From: Labia minor
Taxonomy: Eukaryota; Arthropoda; Insecta; Dermaptera; Spongiphoridae
Assembly (NCBI GenBank): GCA_963082975.1
Contig: OY720346.1
Coordinates: 19,772,720-19,836,719 of the forward strand
Direction of reading: 5' to 3'
DNA: 64,000 bases
Positions 44,796 to 57,353 of this stretch are shown in pieces (positions within the stretch are counted from its first letter, which is position 1; each line of letters starts with the position of its first letter). A program made the translations under genes and the position numbers. The notes under the pieces were generated by a model. The model saw only the letters and a list, made by a program, of their open reading frames with translations, searched no databases and was not told the origin of the DNA.

Positions 44796-45267
44796 ACCGA
44801 CCGACGATAGTAAGGGAGGTATTGTTTTCACACCGAATTTCACATGTGGAGATTTTTACATATCTCCACGAATCATGCATTTTCTAAACAGAAAAAAGTA
44901 TTTTTAGCATGATGTCTGTCCGTCTGTCCGTCCGAATAGATGTGTACAGCCTGAACGGCTGAACGGATTTTGATGAAATTTGGTATATTTACTTAATGCA
45001 TCAGTGGGATGAATTGATCAACTTTTGGTGCAATTCCGGAAACCGGAAGTGGTAGTATTAGCGATCGACGATAGGAAGGAAAGGGTTATTTTCACACCAA
45101 AGGAGATTTTTTTATATATCACCACGAATCATGCATTTTGTATTGGTTTTATCCTCGGGAAAATCATATTTATTAGTTTTTTCTTGATTTAAAATTATAT
45201 GACGTCACAGCCTGGTCTTACATATATATTATAAATAAAATGAAATTAAAATATTTATGTTATATCT
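44796..45267 (+). mobile_element. Family P repeat, right-truncated copy P8
   Basis: Starts ACCGACCGACGATAG after T5 and has microsatellite, core and module B. The two TGACGTCA sites have collapsed to one (45200) by a clean 20-bp deletion. The copy stops at ATGTTATATC and joins unrelated GC-rich sequence, without the right-end hairpin. Confidence 0.8.
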
Positions 45268-45660
45268 TTGGTTTTGCCCAGTTGCGGCACTAAGTTGCAG
45301 ACAGTGACTTGATAAAGTGTTTTCAAGGAGGGAGTGTTGATTGGCCTCCTCGTTGGGGTGCCAAGAAGAGGAGAGTTAAGATTGGCCAGGAGTGTTGAGC
45401 GAAAGGTGGAGAGGAGGAAGAGGAGGGGGTGTCGGAAATGACTCCTTTCCAACTGCCTTCCACTTTCATAAGTTGCAATCGCGCTGCTGCGCCCAATTTC
45501 CCAACGAAATGGAGAGAAACACATTTGGTGGTGATTTGTCATCTGTCGATGAGGATTCAATGCGTCATTAAAGATTAGAAGTAAGATTAGCTGTGGAAAA
45601 CTTGTGTATCTCTTCAAGTCCAATCAGCCAATCACAACAAAAAACCGATTTCCACTTTAC
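45268..45660. other. GC-rich island fused to truncated P8
   Basis: About 390 bp of much higher GC content (for example GTTGCAATCGCGCTGCTGCG). The longest frame (minus strand, 45255-45623) has no recognisable domain. It could be captured host sequence, a regulatory island or an unknown repeat. Confidence 0.4.
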
Positions 45661-45806
45661 CCCTGTATATATTGTTTTAGAGTTTCATTAGAAATATAAT
45701 AAAAATTGTTTTTGAAAATTAAAATAGATATATTCGTTGTATTCTATTTACGAGATATCAGTTATGAAAATTGAAATTTCATATTATTTATGCAGATTTC
45801 ATAATT

Positions 45807-46402
45807 ACCGACCGACGATAGTAAGGTAGGTATTGTTTTCACACCAAATTTCATATGTGGAGATTTTTACATATCTCCACGAATCAAGCATGTCTGTCCG
45901 TCCGTCCGTCCGTATAGATGTGTACAGCTTGAACGGCTCAACGGATTTTGATGAAATTTGGTATATTTACTTAATGCATCAGTATGATGAATTGTTCAAT
46001 GGTGCAAACCCGGAAACCGGAAGTGGTAGTATTACCGATCGACGATAGGAAGGGAAGGGTTATTTTCACATCAAATTTCAGATGAAGAGATTTTTTTATA
46101 TATCTCCACGAATCATGCACTTTGTATTGGTTTTATCCTCGAGAAAAATCATCTTTATTAGTTTTTTCTTAATTTAAAATTATATGTCGTCATCCAGCCA
46201 TTCATGACGTCACAGCCTGGTTTTACATATATATTATAAATAAAATAAAATTAAAAATGTTTATATTTATTATTTATGTATCCATATCTGTTTTTTATTA
46301 CATTAATAGATATATTAAAATTATTTGAAATTGTTTCTGTAGCTGGAAATTAATTTAGTTCAAACCGTCGGTCGGTTCGGACCTTTCCACAGGTCAACTT
46401 AT
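45807..46402 (+). mobile_element. Family P repeat, copy P9
   Basis: Starts ACCGACCGACGATAG and ends GTCAACTTAT. The microsatellite is short, the first CRE is mutated to TGTCGTCA and the second is intact (46205). Confidence 0.82.
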
Positions 46403-46608
46403 TTGATTTTATATATTTTTATTTAAAGAGATTAATTTGCATAAATTAATTAAATTAATGAGTATTTATGTAATTTTATTATCGTGAAGTATTTATGTAT
46501 TATGTAATTTTCTAAAAAGGGGGCAAAGAGAATTTTCCGGGGTAGGCATTTATCGAATCAAACCCCGACTTCTTATTTTTATCATTCATGTGGGGACTCT
46601 ACACGGAC

Positions 46609-47135
46609 AATTAGAAATTCTCATAGCTAATTGACTCAAATCACATCTTATTCTTTCATTTTCTTTTTAGTCACATTATAGGCCTCCGTTTTACGAGTAT
46701 AATTATAGCTTTTCTAGAATATTTCAAATTAATTTTATTTAAAATTAATTTATGAATAAGTAAATCTTATATTTTGAAGGCGCTCGGAGCAGCTAGTTTT
46801 TATATAAAATATCTCTGGCGACACAGGGTCAAAATTTATTTGTATCAATATTATTATAATTTACCTCTTTTCCACATTTCCATTCATCTCAACATGTGAA
46901 TTTTTGTTTTCTTTTTAAATGGATTGCAAATATATATTTCTTTAAATTTGATAAAATAAAAAACTCTTTTTTAAAAAAGCCTAGAAATAATATTGTTAAT
47001 AAAATAAATATAAAATACCAAAGAAACCTGAATATGTTTCTAACAGAGTTTGTAATTTTTCATCAAATCTTCGAACTGAACCGAAAATTAGAAATTCTCA
47101 TAGCTAATTGACTCAAATCACATCTTATTCTTTCA
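46609..47135 (+). repeat. Exact 50-bp direct repeat, 477 bp apart
   Basis: AATTAGAAATTCTCATAGCT ... CACATCTTATTCTTTCA is identical at 46609-46658 and 47086-47135. Surrounding sequence does not match. Confidence 0.9.
46776..46796 (+). mobile_element. Helitron 3' terminus scrap
   Basis: GAAGGCGCTCGGAGCAGCTAG is the last 21 bases of the H1/H2 family, including half of the hairpin and the CTAG end, here followed by T. The rest of the element is absent. Confidence 0.7.
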
Positions 47136-47582
47136 GGCGATGTTTCACATTAAACGTATCTTTAAAACTTGTCCTTTTTTCACTATTTTTTTTTTTTGTT
47201 ATTTTATTTAATTTTAAGTTGCACAAGTAAAACTTCTTTCTTAAAGTTTTCACTTCTTATCGATGGCATAAAGAAGTCTTCTTTCTTTCTCTTTGGTTTT
47301 GTCAAAAAGTTGTTTTTTTTTCTTCGTTGAAATAGAAAGATACACACAATTCAGAGTCCTAACTTCTAAACACAAACCACCCTGCCTCTATACTCCTTAA
47401 AACATATTTTAGTTTTAATTTGTCAATCTAATAAAAAATTGTCAAAATATTTGACAAATATTTCTTTCTTTCTTCTAAATAAATAAAATATAATAAAAAT
47501 AATAATGTTTAGGGCAATTATTCAATTATTACAATTATATATATAGTATTATAATATTATAATATTATATTATTAATTATAT

Positions 47583-47740
47583 AAAGTCTAACTCAAAAAT
47601 TGTCGCAGCAACCACACTCCTCCAAATGACCTCATCTAATTCTCTCATGTCCTTCTTTACATTGCCCATCGCCTTCTTGGATTACCAACCGATTTCCTTA
47701 TATTCGCTATATTCATATTACCTCCTATACGTGTTTAAAA
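47583..47740 (-). pseudogene. Old RTE-like LINE 3' fragment
   Basis: The minus strand reads IANIRKSVGNPRRRWAM, then later GGVWLLR. This corresponds to the AKNILVGRPSGKRPLGRPRM / WRNVAAAAK region of the other LINE tails, strongly diverged. Confidence 0.55.
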
Positions 47741-50239
47741 TAGAATGTTTTAAAGAGAATGGAAAATTCTTACTAAAGTTTTTCAAAATCTAAAAATGTT
47801 CTATTAAAATAAATTTTAAGAAAATATTAACAATTAAGACTGTAATAATAATAAAGGATTATAAAATTTACCTACATTTATATATCCTATAACATTTCTA
47901 GCCTCTGATTCCTAATTTGACTTGGTCAAAGCCTTTAAATTTTAAAGTTTAAAACATTCTTGTCTAAAGACAATTTATAAAAATATAAATTTTATTAAAA
48001 GTCAAATGGATTTTATTGGTAGTTGTCATTATCAAATAGAAAACAAATAATATAATAGATAGAGTATTATTCTTTAAACGAAATTTTTTTAAATCCCACA
48101 GTAAGTCAATACTTTATCAAAGCATCTTCTCCTATTATATATTAACACGGAATCATTAATAATTTTCCAGTAAATGAATTACACAAATTCTAAATGAAGA
48201 TCAGATTTTTGATGGATTAATGACGATCCTCTTCCTGCTTATACATCGACAATTTATCTGTATGTGAATATAATAAAACAACAAACTTTATCAATTCATG
48301 ATTTTTTTTTTAAATAGAATGAAGCCTGCCTTTTGTTTATATTTATTTATTGTTGTTGGTTGAGTGTTCATAATTCTTTCTCAACGAACAGAAACAAAAA
48401 TACAATATATAAAATTTAACCTACAATATCCACAGAATCTAAAATATATTATAATTAATTTCAAGAAAGATAAATTATGTTATACACAAAGCTATAAATA
48501 AACAAAACTAGTTTATATTTTGGAGAATAAACAATATATAGAATGTTAATGTAAAATAATATCTTGATCCAACAGAAATTTTTTAATAAATACTCATTCA
48601 TATGTGATATTTTCAAAAAGAAGGATTGTCTTAAATATAAATAAATTAAATAACATAGAATATTAAGTATTTGATAGGATTATTTGCAAAATAGACCCAT
48701 TCAAAAAATTGTATATTAGACATAAATCTTTTGACTAACAACCTCATGATTCAGGGCTTAATTTTGACCTGGCAAAGGAATATCTCTTTAGCTAGGATCC
48801 AGAGGAATGAGCCTGCGTGATTAAAATTGAAAAGCTACTTGAAATAAAAAATAGCGAACTCTGATCAAGATAATCGAGATAGAGGTTGATAGAGTCCGTT
48901 GTACTGATTATATAACATCTCTACACCGCTTAAAAGGCAATGATAGTCGCTGTTCTCTCGTAAGATGTCCAAAATATAATACTAAAAAAAAATGATTAAA
49001 AGAAGGTAAATGTTTAGTTGGCGTAAATCTATAGAAATTAATAGAAGAGAACATTGAGTACTATATATACTCATTTTATGATATATATAATTAATGCAAT
49101 GAGATAGAACGATTCAAATATTGTCTTTATAATTTCAACTAAAACCAAACCAGCGACTGTCTGTTAAATTCTACTCATTTCAATGATTTTAAAGTAAAAT
49201 ACACAAAAATAACTGTTAGAAATAAAAAGATTCAAAAATATATATAATATAAAATAATAACTCATTTTAAATTGATATAATAAATAATATTTATAATAAA
49301 ATAAGGGGATTATTGTTTCTCTAGATCAGATAATTGTTGTGATTTAGTACTGTTGTCTAGCTTTTCGTTCCTGTTGTTAATTTTAGAAAGGAAATATGTA
49401 CACCAATTTGAATAGATGCATTGAATTAATGAATGCTAAGTCAAATTAATGTTATTTAAGTTAAAATTAAATTCTCTTTATTCATCTGCATATTTAAGTT
49501 TTGAGTTATTCATAAAATTGAATTAGGAAAATATTTTATTTTATATTACCATTGAATGATTATATTATATTATATCATTATATATAATTATTATTTATTA
49601 ATTATTAAAATCCTCATCTTTAATTAATTCACTAACTATTCTTATCATTAATAAAAAATTATTTATTAATTTTTTATCAGATTCTAAATGGTAATATTAA
49701 TATTTAGTACCTGCGACACCGAGCTCTCGCTCGACCCTTTAAAAAATATTAATATACAATTCTTATTATTTATTACAATTATTAAATGTTACACATCAGT
49801 GCATCAATCTTATTAAAATGAGTGGAACTTGGGGCCCTCAATATTAATGCCTGAAGAACATAAATTAAAAAAAATTAGTCATAAAATATACACTCCTTAA
49901 ACGAACGTATTAATGCATTGGAAGACAGAAAAGTATGGCCTTAAAAAATTATTTATTTAGAGATTAAAGAGACAATTTAGCTATGCTGATTTTATGCTTT
50001 CCTTAGATCATACCTGATACATTATTAGATCATACATGGTACAAAAAAAATGATTCCTAATTATCGAATTTGGCTGGTAATACTAATAACTGGTTCACCG
50101 AGTCACCATTCCAATAATTTAAAAGAACTTAAATGACTAATTAAACATATACTAAATAAACGTATGTAATAATGCACCGAATGACAGAAAAGTAGTCCTG
50201 TTTATATAAGATGTATATATTTTCGTAATTTTGATTTAT
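47741..50239. other. AT-rich stretch, nothing recognised
   Basis: A small GC-richer patch at 48730-48960 and CACCGAGCTCTCGCTCGACC at about 49717 have no identity that I can give. No exon-like segment found. Confidence 0.4.
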
Positions 50240-50410
50240 TTATATGTATATATAGATAAAAAGGTTTTTCTCTGCACATTGCTGTGAATTTAATGACCTC
50301 TAGAATCTGTAGTGTCACTGTTTTTGAGTTCTCTGTGACTATTTGAAGTTTATGGAATGAATTTTGTAATGGGCGATAGAGTTTTGAAGATCTACAAATC
50401 CTTGTGAGTA
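50240..50410 (+). mobile_element. Helitron-like 5' end fragment
   Basis: TATATATAGATAAAAAGGTT then TTTCTCTGCACATTG ... GACCTCTAGAATCTG match, in the same order, the reverse complement of 63380-63560. The start resembles the TCTATATATATA opening of Helitrons. No 3' end present. Confidence 0.5.
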
Positions 50411-50665
50411 AAAATAAAACCCCTTACATATAATGCCTGAATATTGAAAATATTTAAAAAAAAAAAAATTTTAAAAATTATTAATCGCATGAAATCTGCT
50501 TCTTAGAAATAATCTAACTATTTATATATATTGATTATTTAATTATATATCAATTTCTAAAAAAAAGAGCTCACTTTGCAAATAAAAATAAAATAAAGTG
50601 ATTTGCTAATTAAAAAAAAGCACGGGAGAAAAATTACATCAAAACGTTGAAAAATAAGAAGGAAA

Positions 50666-50694
50666 CAATACCTCCCTTACTATCGTCGGTCGGT
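50666..50694 (-). mobile_element. Solo P terminus, third copy
   Basis: Only CAATACC ... CGTCGGTCGGT (reverse complement of the first 29 nt of P) is present, between GGAAA and AAAAAGGAAA. No other P sequence lies nearby. Confidence 0.85.
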
Positions 50695-50789
50695 AAAAAG
50701 GAAATCACCACAAAATGTACTTGATCCGCAGTCCGCGGAAAATACCAACGCTCTCAATCCTAATAAATGTCACTCGGATGAGCCATTTT

Positions 50790-51061
50790 AGTGGATAACC
50801 TTTAAAAATCACCAAACCCTTCCTAACCCCGCAGCTGCGCGGACGAGAACAAGAGCAAATAGTTTGGAACAGGGGACTCTAGATAGGTACACAGAAATAA
50901 TTAGGAATGTAGAGACAAAAATTCACAAAGTGGGCTCTGAAAAGGAAAGAAAGCCTGAAGAAGATAATGATATACAAGGTATTTTTGAGGCAATTTCCAA
51001 ATTATCTTCCCAGATAAATGACAGAGGAGAGAGAGGGAGAGAGAGGAGTGGAGGCGGATGA
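50790..51061 (+). pseudogene. Unrecognised coding-like fragment, perhaps retroelement ORF1
   Basis: An open frame without stop reads FKNHQTLPNPAAARTRTRAN, then SLEQGTLDRYTEIIRNVETK and a charged stretch ending GRERSGGG. The only ATG-like start lies within it (at or near 50864). The basic N-terminus followed by a charged, coiled-coil-like segment resembles gag/ORF1 proteins of retroelements, but I cannot place it. It lies 190 bp before a cadherin exon and is not spliced to it as far as I can see. Confidence 0.35.
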
Positions 51062-51249
51062 TGTCCGGTATAATTTTTCTACTGTACTTGGTCGAAAATT
51101 TACAGATTAAAAATAAATATTAAATTTAGCCTCTAAGATATCCTTTCAAATAATGAGATTTCATTTCTAACATATTTTATGTATCTTATTGCTTAATAAT
51201 TTTTTTTAATTATTTCTAATAATTTTTATTAATTCATGGATTTTTTCAG

Positions 51250-51365
51250 CTTCGCGTATTCGATACGAGATCACAAGCGGTAACTTAAATGGCGCCTTTG
51301 AAATTAACAACGAGACTGGTACATTGTCAGTGGCTGGGACAATCGATTACGAAACTCAAAAAAAG
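51250..51365 (+). CDS. CadN: N-cadherin exon (extracellular cadherin repeat, first half)
   Basis: A 116-nt exon preceded by ATTTTTTCAG-type acceptor sequence (GGATTTTTTCAG) and followed by the donor AAG|GTAAAG. It begins in phase 1 (first codon completed by two bases) and ends in phase 0, encoding SRIRYEITSGNLNGAFEINN, then ETGTLSVAGTIDYETQKK. YEI-SGN-GAFEI-TG-L-VAG-DYE is the middle of a cadherin repeat. As I recall it, Drosophila CadN has a closely similar stretch. The protein is a transmembrane homophilic adhesion receptor linked to catenins, important in axon guidance and synaptic targeting. The upstream exon is not visible in the preceding 51 kb. Confidence 0.88.
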
Positions 51366-52459
51366 GTAAAGCAATGAATCATATATATATGTGTGTGTGT
51401 GTGTGTGTTATGATATTGTTTTATAAATGATAAAATGAATTAAATTGGAATTCAAATTCAAAAAAAAAAAAAATAATAATAAAAATATAAAAAAAAAAGA
51501 AATATGTTTGTAAAGTACATATCGGAAATGGTTATATGTCCATTTGGCAGAAGCCAATATCGAAATTTTTTATAAATTAATAATTGTGAATAAATAAAGA
51601 TATAACCCTATTCTATCTGGACATTCTATTTAGTGATTCTTTTTTTTAATTACCTTTTTGAGAAACTAGACATCTCATTTGAATAAAAAATAAATAAATA
51701 AATATTATTTAAATTCTAGGCAAATGTCATAATATTTTATTTAACCTTTGAAAAAGAGCTACAATTTATACAAATGGAATTGTAATTAAATATATATATA
51801 TATTTAAGGAAAACCAATTTATTTATAAAAGTACATATTTAGTTTATGAGAAATAAGATTTGAAATTGAAAAAAATTTATTATTTTTTCTGAGATGAGGA
51901 AGGGCGGGGGAGGGAAAGAACAATGCTTTATATGTTTAAATAGTGTAAATTGCTTACTAAAAGTCACATTTTATTGTTAAAAAAAATAAAGCATTCCTTA
52001 TTATATTTTATTTTATTATTTATACATATTCATAGTATTATATTAAATATTTTTTAAAAGTTAAAAAAAAATTCATTGAAAATTGTAAAAAAAGAGAATT
52101 ATGGTTGAATCTGGAAAAATATGCAAGTGGTTTTGAAATATAATAATACTCATTTTTCACATTTTTTCATTGAACAGATATTTATGAAGTAAAAGGTTTA
52201 AATTTCCTAAATATTTTTTTTTTTTTATTTTCATTAGCTTATCAAATAATTTTAATATTGTTAACCTGTTTGTGCAATCTCGGATGTATTTCATTTACCC
52301 TTTCTATTATTGAAATACAGGTGGTATAATTTCACCCTCAGATGCTTTTAATTCACCATTAATGCATTGTTCTTATGTTCACCCTTTCAAATGTTTGAAT
52401 GGATTGAACTTAGTCATATAAATTCCCAATGCGCAAAAATCTAAAACACCTATAAATAT

Positions 52460-52753
52460 AAGGTATAATATTTTGAAAACACCAAATCAGTTCATTTTAC
52501 CCTTATTTTTTTTTTTATAACCAAATTGAAAAAAATTCGGAAATGTTCAAAAGCTTAATCCAGAAAACGTTTGACCTTTTTGTTTATAGAAGCAAATTCA
52601 AAAAATTTTGAAAAAAGTACGAAATGTCCTAAATATTTCAAAAAGCGGGACAGATATAAAAAAGAAGGACAGTTAGAAGGACACTTACAAAAGAAGGACA
52701 GAACTTACAAATGGAGGACTGTCCTCCCTAAAGGAGGACGATTGGTCACCTTA
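52460..52753 (-). mobile_element. hAT MITE (family T)
   Basis: The right end, read inward, is TAAGGTGACCAATCG. The left end is AAGGTATAATATTTTGAAAA. ATAAATAT flanks both sides. Contains GTCCTCC/GGAGGAC repeats and CGGGAC blocks as at 7685 and 36286. An 81-codon ORF across it is a shadow. Confidence 0.72.
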
Positions 52754-53524
52754 ATAAATATAACATCAACAACAGAACGAACATCAACCATTTATGTGAA
52801 TTATCCGATTTATTAAAATAGAGAATGCCTTCTTTAATCATAATTAATTGATTTATTTTAATTTTCTTTTTTGTTGATGCAATTTACAACCATTCCATTT
52901 CTCTCCTTCAAGATGGCGATATTATTACTCCATTTTTTAACTTTTATTAATAAATATCTGAATTTATGTTAAAATTAAATCAATAAATCGCTTTTAGATT
53001 CAAATTTTCTCAATAGAAATAATTGAGAACAAAAATACTTTATTAGGTTTTGGGGATTTAATTACGAAGCACAAATTTAGAAATTAAGTTTGTAATTTAG
53101 AAAAGGTTAGAAATGAAATACTAATATTATTATTATGTTATTATTTAAAACCATTTTTACCATAAATCATTTATCATTTATATCATAATATAAATAATCC
53201 TTTATCATGTATATCATTAAGTAGTTTAATTTTGAACGAAGAAACCTATTTAGGGAGGATAGAGCTGTTTTCTTTGAGACACAGCCAAGTAGACAGTTAC
53301 CAGAATTATATTCGATTTCAATATAGCAGTCTTCATGCTCACCAGGTATCAAAAATAAATAACACACACATATCACAATATAATATATATTAATATATCC
53401 TGATATATTAATAATAAAGATAAAGCTTCAAATATTAAAATAAATTTTATTTATATATAAATATTATATTGTATATATTGTTTAAAACATAATTAGTGAT
53501 TTACAATGTATTACATATCTATTT

Positions 53525-53645
53525 CTTCTTAAGATTCCCGTTTGGCTAAGGGCAGGCTCTAATATCTATCTCAGTGGCTTTACGGATCTTGAAAGTTCTG
53601 GGCCTCTACAAACCCATTCCTGCAATTCTTCCTAACATGAGCAAC
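53525..53645 (-). pseudogene. RTE-like LINE 3' tail scrap
   Basis: The minus strand reads ...GAGGCCCAGAACTTTCAAGA then TCCGTAAAGCCACTGAGATA, a diverged copy of the LINE tail GCCAAGAACTTTCGAGTTCC / GAGCCACGGAGATAG. The MITE at 53654 is inserted in the same LINE. Confidence 0.65.
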
Positions 53646-53653
53646 CTCTAACC

Positions 53654-53909
53654 TAGTGATTCTCAACCTTTTTTTAACGGTTTAAAAATTTGGCTGCACA
53701 CAAAGAAAAATATAAGTGTAAAAGTTTACCATATTGAAAAAAGTGGTCCCAAAAACGGTTTATTTTTTTTTAGAAACATATTGAAAAAATTTAGAAAATA
53801 AAAATCGGAAATGTTTAAGAGCCTCTTTACATTTGTAATAATTTGGGGGCACATTTTGATAATCTCGCGGCACACAAAAGTGCCGAGGCAGAATGGTTGA
53901 GAATCACTG
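53654..53909. mobile_element. hAT MITE with Buster-type ends and perfect duplication
   Basis: 256 bp. Ends TAGTGATTCTCAACC and, inward from the right, CAGTGATTCTCAACC. CTCTAACC is duplicated at 53646-53653 and 53910-53917 (nnnTAnnn pattern). The termini resemble those of the autonomous hAT at 2430 (CAGTGGTTCTTAAACT), so a related transposase could mobilise it. Interior non-coding. Confidence 0.9.
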
Positions 53910-56507
53910 CTCTAACCCATTCATATACACATCTTGAATTTTGGATTTTAGTTTCTAAGTTTTTTTTTTAGATTCAATGGACCTTAAAAAATAGATTTTC
54001 GGTGAAAAAGAAAATTTAAGTGATAGTAAAATTAAGTAAATATTAGGTGAAATTTTAATAAAGAAATATCTTAGTTTAAGGAAAAAGTACTGTTGTAAGA
54101 AAAATCGCAGAATGTTGATAATGGAACGTGCCTGGAACTGAATATACAAGTTTTAAAACCCATTAAAACAACAGTGGAAATAATATTAAATTGTATTTTT
54201 TCATTTCATAGTCCTATAGATATTTATTAAACCCCATCATTAAATAATATTGAATTTTTTCTCAATTTAAAAATCTTTAAAACAATTTTGACTTTTAGAA
54301 AATGAATTAATTAATTTCCCATTGAAAGGATCATTCAACGTATTCTAGTAAATTAATTATTTATTCAGAACAAATAATTAGTTCAAAGAAAGTTGTTCAA
54401 CCCAAAAATATTTTTATATACCAGTATAAAAGCAGTTTTCAATACTAAATTAATTTTAGCAATTTATTTCCTATAATATCGAATTAATTGGTCCGATAGT
54501 GAGTTGTTTTGTTGAGAACCAATGAATCAATTGCAATGGTTGATTTCTTTTTTTCAAAAGGTTAACAAATGTTTTACAGATAATTTAAAAAAAATAAAAA
54601 GAAACCTATTAATTGGAATCGGTGAGTTAGAAAAGTTTTAGGTAGGTTTTTAATTAAATAAAATATTCATTCGAAATCCATTTCAACCAGTGAATTTGAT
54701 TTTACCTTCTTGTCCGTTTTTTGTTTTGATTGTTAATGTCAGTTGTTGAGTGATCACCTTTGTGTCTGACATCTGCTCAAATGGCTGTCTCTTTCACACA
54801 AGTCCTTTTTTCACCTGCACCAAGGTTAAATATTTACTTTGAATTTGATACTTTTCAACAATTTTCTCTGATTTTTTATTAAACATTGCGTTCTTTACTT
54901 CATTTTCTTCGCTTTCTCTTTTGTGTTGTTGCATTAATCAATAGTATACTACTCTAAATTTAATAATATAAATTATATAATCATATTTATGACATTCACT
55001 TAATCAAAAATAACCATTAAATTGTTTATTAATGATATTAAGAGTATAAAAAATATGTTAAATATTTAAATTACTTTTTAGATAAATTTTGAAAAATATT
55101 TTTCAAAATTAATTAAAAGAATAATGAAATTATCATTTTAATGTTAAAAGGATTTTTTAACGTAAGATCATATATTATAAGGTAAACTTATTAATGTATT
55201 TTTTATTCCTAGATTTATTCGAGAGTCTTACTTGATTCTTAAAGTAAAACATAATTTACAAAAAAAAAAAAAAAATTCAATAATTTAATATAAATAAAAT
55301 AAATAATTAAAATATTAAAAATAAATAAATTAAATTAAATTATCATATCATGGAAAAGAAAACTAAAATACACTCAATTATACATTTAATAATTTTATTT
55401 TTGCAAAATCAAAACAAAAACAATTAAATTAAAAAAAATTAATTTTCGTTTCTCCCTAAATAACATGTTTTCATTTAATAAATTTTGTTTTTTGGTTTAA
55501 TTATTTTTCTAAGTTATTAGAATAAGTTAATTAATGAGATATTAAAAAAAAACAAAATAACCCCTCTTTTTGTTTACTATAATGAAATTTATTTCCATTT
55601 ACGTGCATTATTTATACAGGAAATGTTTTTTTAATATTCTCACCACGCTTTTAATGAAAAAGATAATTCAATTCATATAAAATAATAAATATAAAATATT
55701 TGGAAAAAATAAAGAAAGTTAATGTATGCTCTCTCGTTATATATATATATATATATTCATTTGGTGATAAAAATAAAAATAGAGAATTATTTTGTAATCA
55801 ACATCTCATGTAATAATGATCAATCATAATAGAAGTCAATTTATTTTCTCGTTTTGGGGTAGAAAAAACGGACTTTTAATCATATAATAGAGTGATGGCA
55901 GCCGTTTAATGGGGATAGAGTTACCACCCCTGTTGGTCTTGCTAGCCAATATCATTGGATTACAAGCAACAAACAAAACAAAAAAAAAACACAAAACAAT
56001 CGTTAAATCAAATGTTTGTCATTTTAAATGAACTAAAAATTATATACACCTTTACTGAATCAAAAAATCCATGTTATTGATTGTTTCTATAATTAAAATA
56101 CTTGACAATTAATTTAAAATATTTATCTTCATCTCTATATTTATGTTAAAATTAAAAATATAATAATAATAATAATAAATGATAATAATAAAAGATAAAA
56201 ATTGTTAACTGATAGATTATAAATATTCTAGAATACAAAAGTAAGTGAAATTTTAAAAAACATATATACTCGTAAAAATTAGTTAGCTATTGTTGCTGAA
56301 GTTTCTCCCTCTCCTGCGGGCATATTTGTTTAAAAAATAAAAAATATATCACTTAAATATTATAAATGTTTATAAATAATTTGTGAATACAAATACAAAT
56401 ATAAATATAATAAATCTTTATAATAATTTAATTTAATAAAATATAATAAATATACTAGTATATATTATTATATATTTGGTTTGGGGAATAAATTCGTTCG
56501 TTTTTTT

Positions 56508-57092
56508 ACTCTCTCGTAAGAGATAGTACTGCGATCACAAAAATTTTCGATGTTGAGATTTTGATGTTTTTATACGTTTTAAAGGTTCCTGAATCATTTT
56601 CACTAAGGTTGAGAAAAATGTCTGTGTGTGTGTATGTATGTAACCAAGATTACGCAAAAACGGTTTGAGCTAGAATGATGAAATTTGGTACATGAGCATT
56701 ATTCAAAATTCGTAGTTTTCTATCAACTTTTGAGAAATGTAGCTCAACCGGAAGAGGGTCATTACTTAAAACGTTTTAATTTTTTTTTCTTCTTGACCGT
56801 AAAAATAAAAATATATGTTTGATAATTTTTCACATGATTAATAATTGTATAAAACTGCTATATATAGAATTTCAGCTTGATTGACTCGCTGAAATTACCA
56901 GAATAAATTTTTTAACACTGCAAATCTCACGCGCCAACACGTGACGTGGTGCCATCAACAAAAAGCCAAACATGTCCTGGTTTAATATTTATTATATTTA
57001 TAATTTATAATTAATTAAATTTAATTTAAATATAATATATTATGTTATTTAATCCAATTCAAATTTCTAGATAGTCGAGTGGAGACACTCCA
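56508..57092 (+). mobile_element. Family Q repeat, full-length copy Q5
   Basis: Follows T7, starts ACTCTCTCGTAAGAGATAGT and ends GAGTGGAGACACTCCA. The (TG)n core is followed by the conserved module at 56659-56754 (AACGG, GATGAAATTTGGTA, ATCAACTTTTG, CCGGAAG). It lies in the CadN intron in sense orientation, 260 bp before the next exon. Confidence 0.8.
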
Positions 57093-57353
57093 AATAATTT
57101 TAAAGAGATTTTATTTATCATTTATCATCTTATAAATTCAATAATTATTAATTACCTCTTTTTATTGTTAATTAATCATAAAATTTATAAATGTTTCTAT
57201 AAATCTATATTTATTAATCTTATATAGAGAAAATTGTTTTTTCTCATTGTAAAACCTTCTAAGAATATTGTAAAATAATCGTAGTATATTTAAATTCTTA
57301 GAATAGTTGATATAAATTAGATTTTATAATATATTATTTTACAATTGTTTCAG

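Larger units (their letters stand above)
46403..47582. other. AT-rich stretch with a 50-bp direct repeat
   Basis: A 50-bp perfect direct repeat lies at 46609-46658 and 47086-47135, and a Helitron 3' end between them. No gene is seen. The 71-codon frame at 46896 has no support. Confidence 0.5.
51366..57353 (+). other. CadN intron, about 6 kb
   Basis: GTAAAG donor to TTTACAATTGTTTCAG acceptor. It carries a (GT)n tract (51391-51408), two hAT MITEs, a LINE scrap and family Q copy Q5. The remaining stretches (51410-52450, 52760-53520, 53930-56507) are AT-rich. A GC-richer bit at about 54720-54830 is unassigned. I searched for a duplicate of the downstream exon (the DVNDNPP region) and saw none. 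Confidence 0.8.

Noticed and set aside
44725..44907. ORFs reading PTDDSKGGIVFTPNF inside P copies, repeated in several places
   Set aside because: They recur because family P recurs. The frame is broken in other copies by substitutions and modules, so it is not a conserved protein.
47128..47200. Possible splice acceptor TTATTCTTTCAG followed by an open frame
   Set aside because: The frame is short and low-complexity, shows no cadherin motif, and the sequence is part of a 50-bp duplicate.
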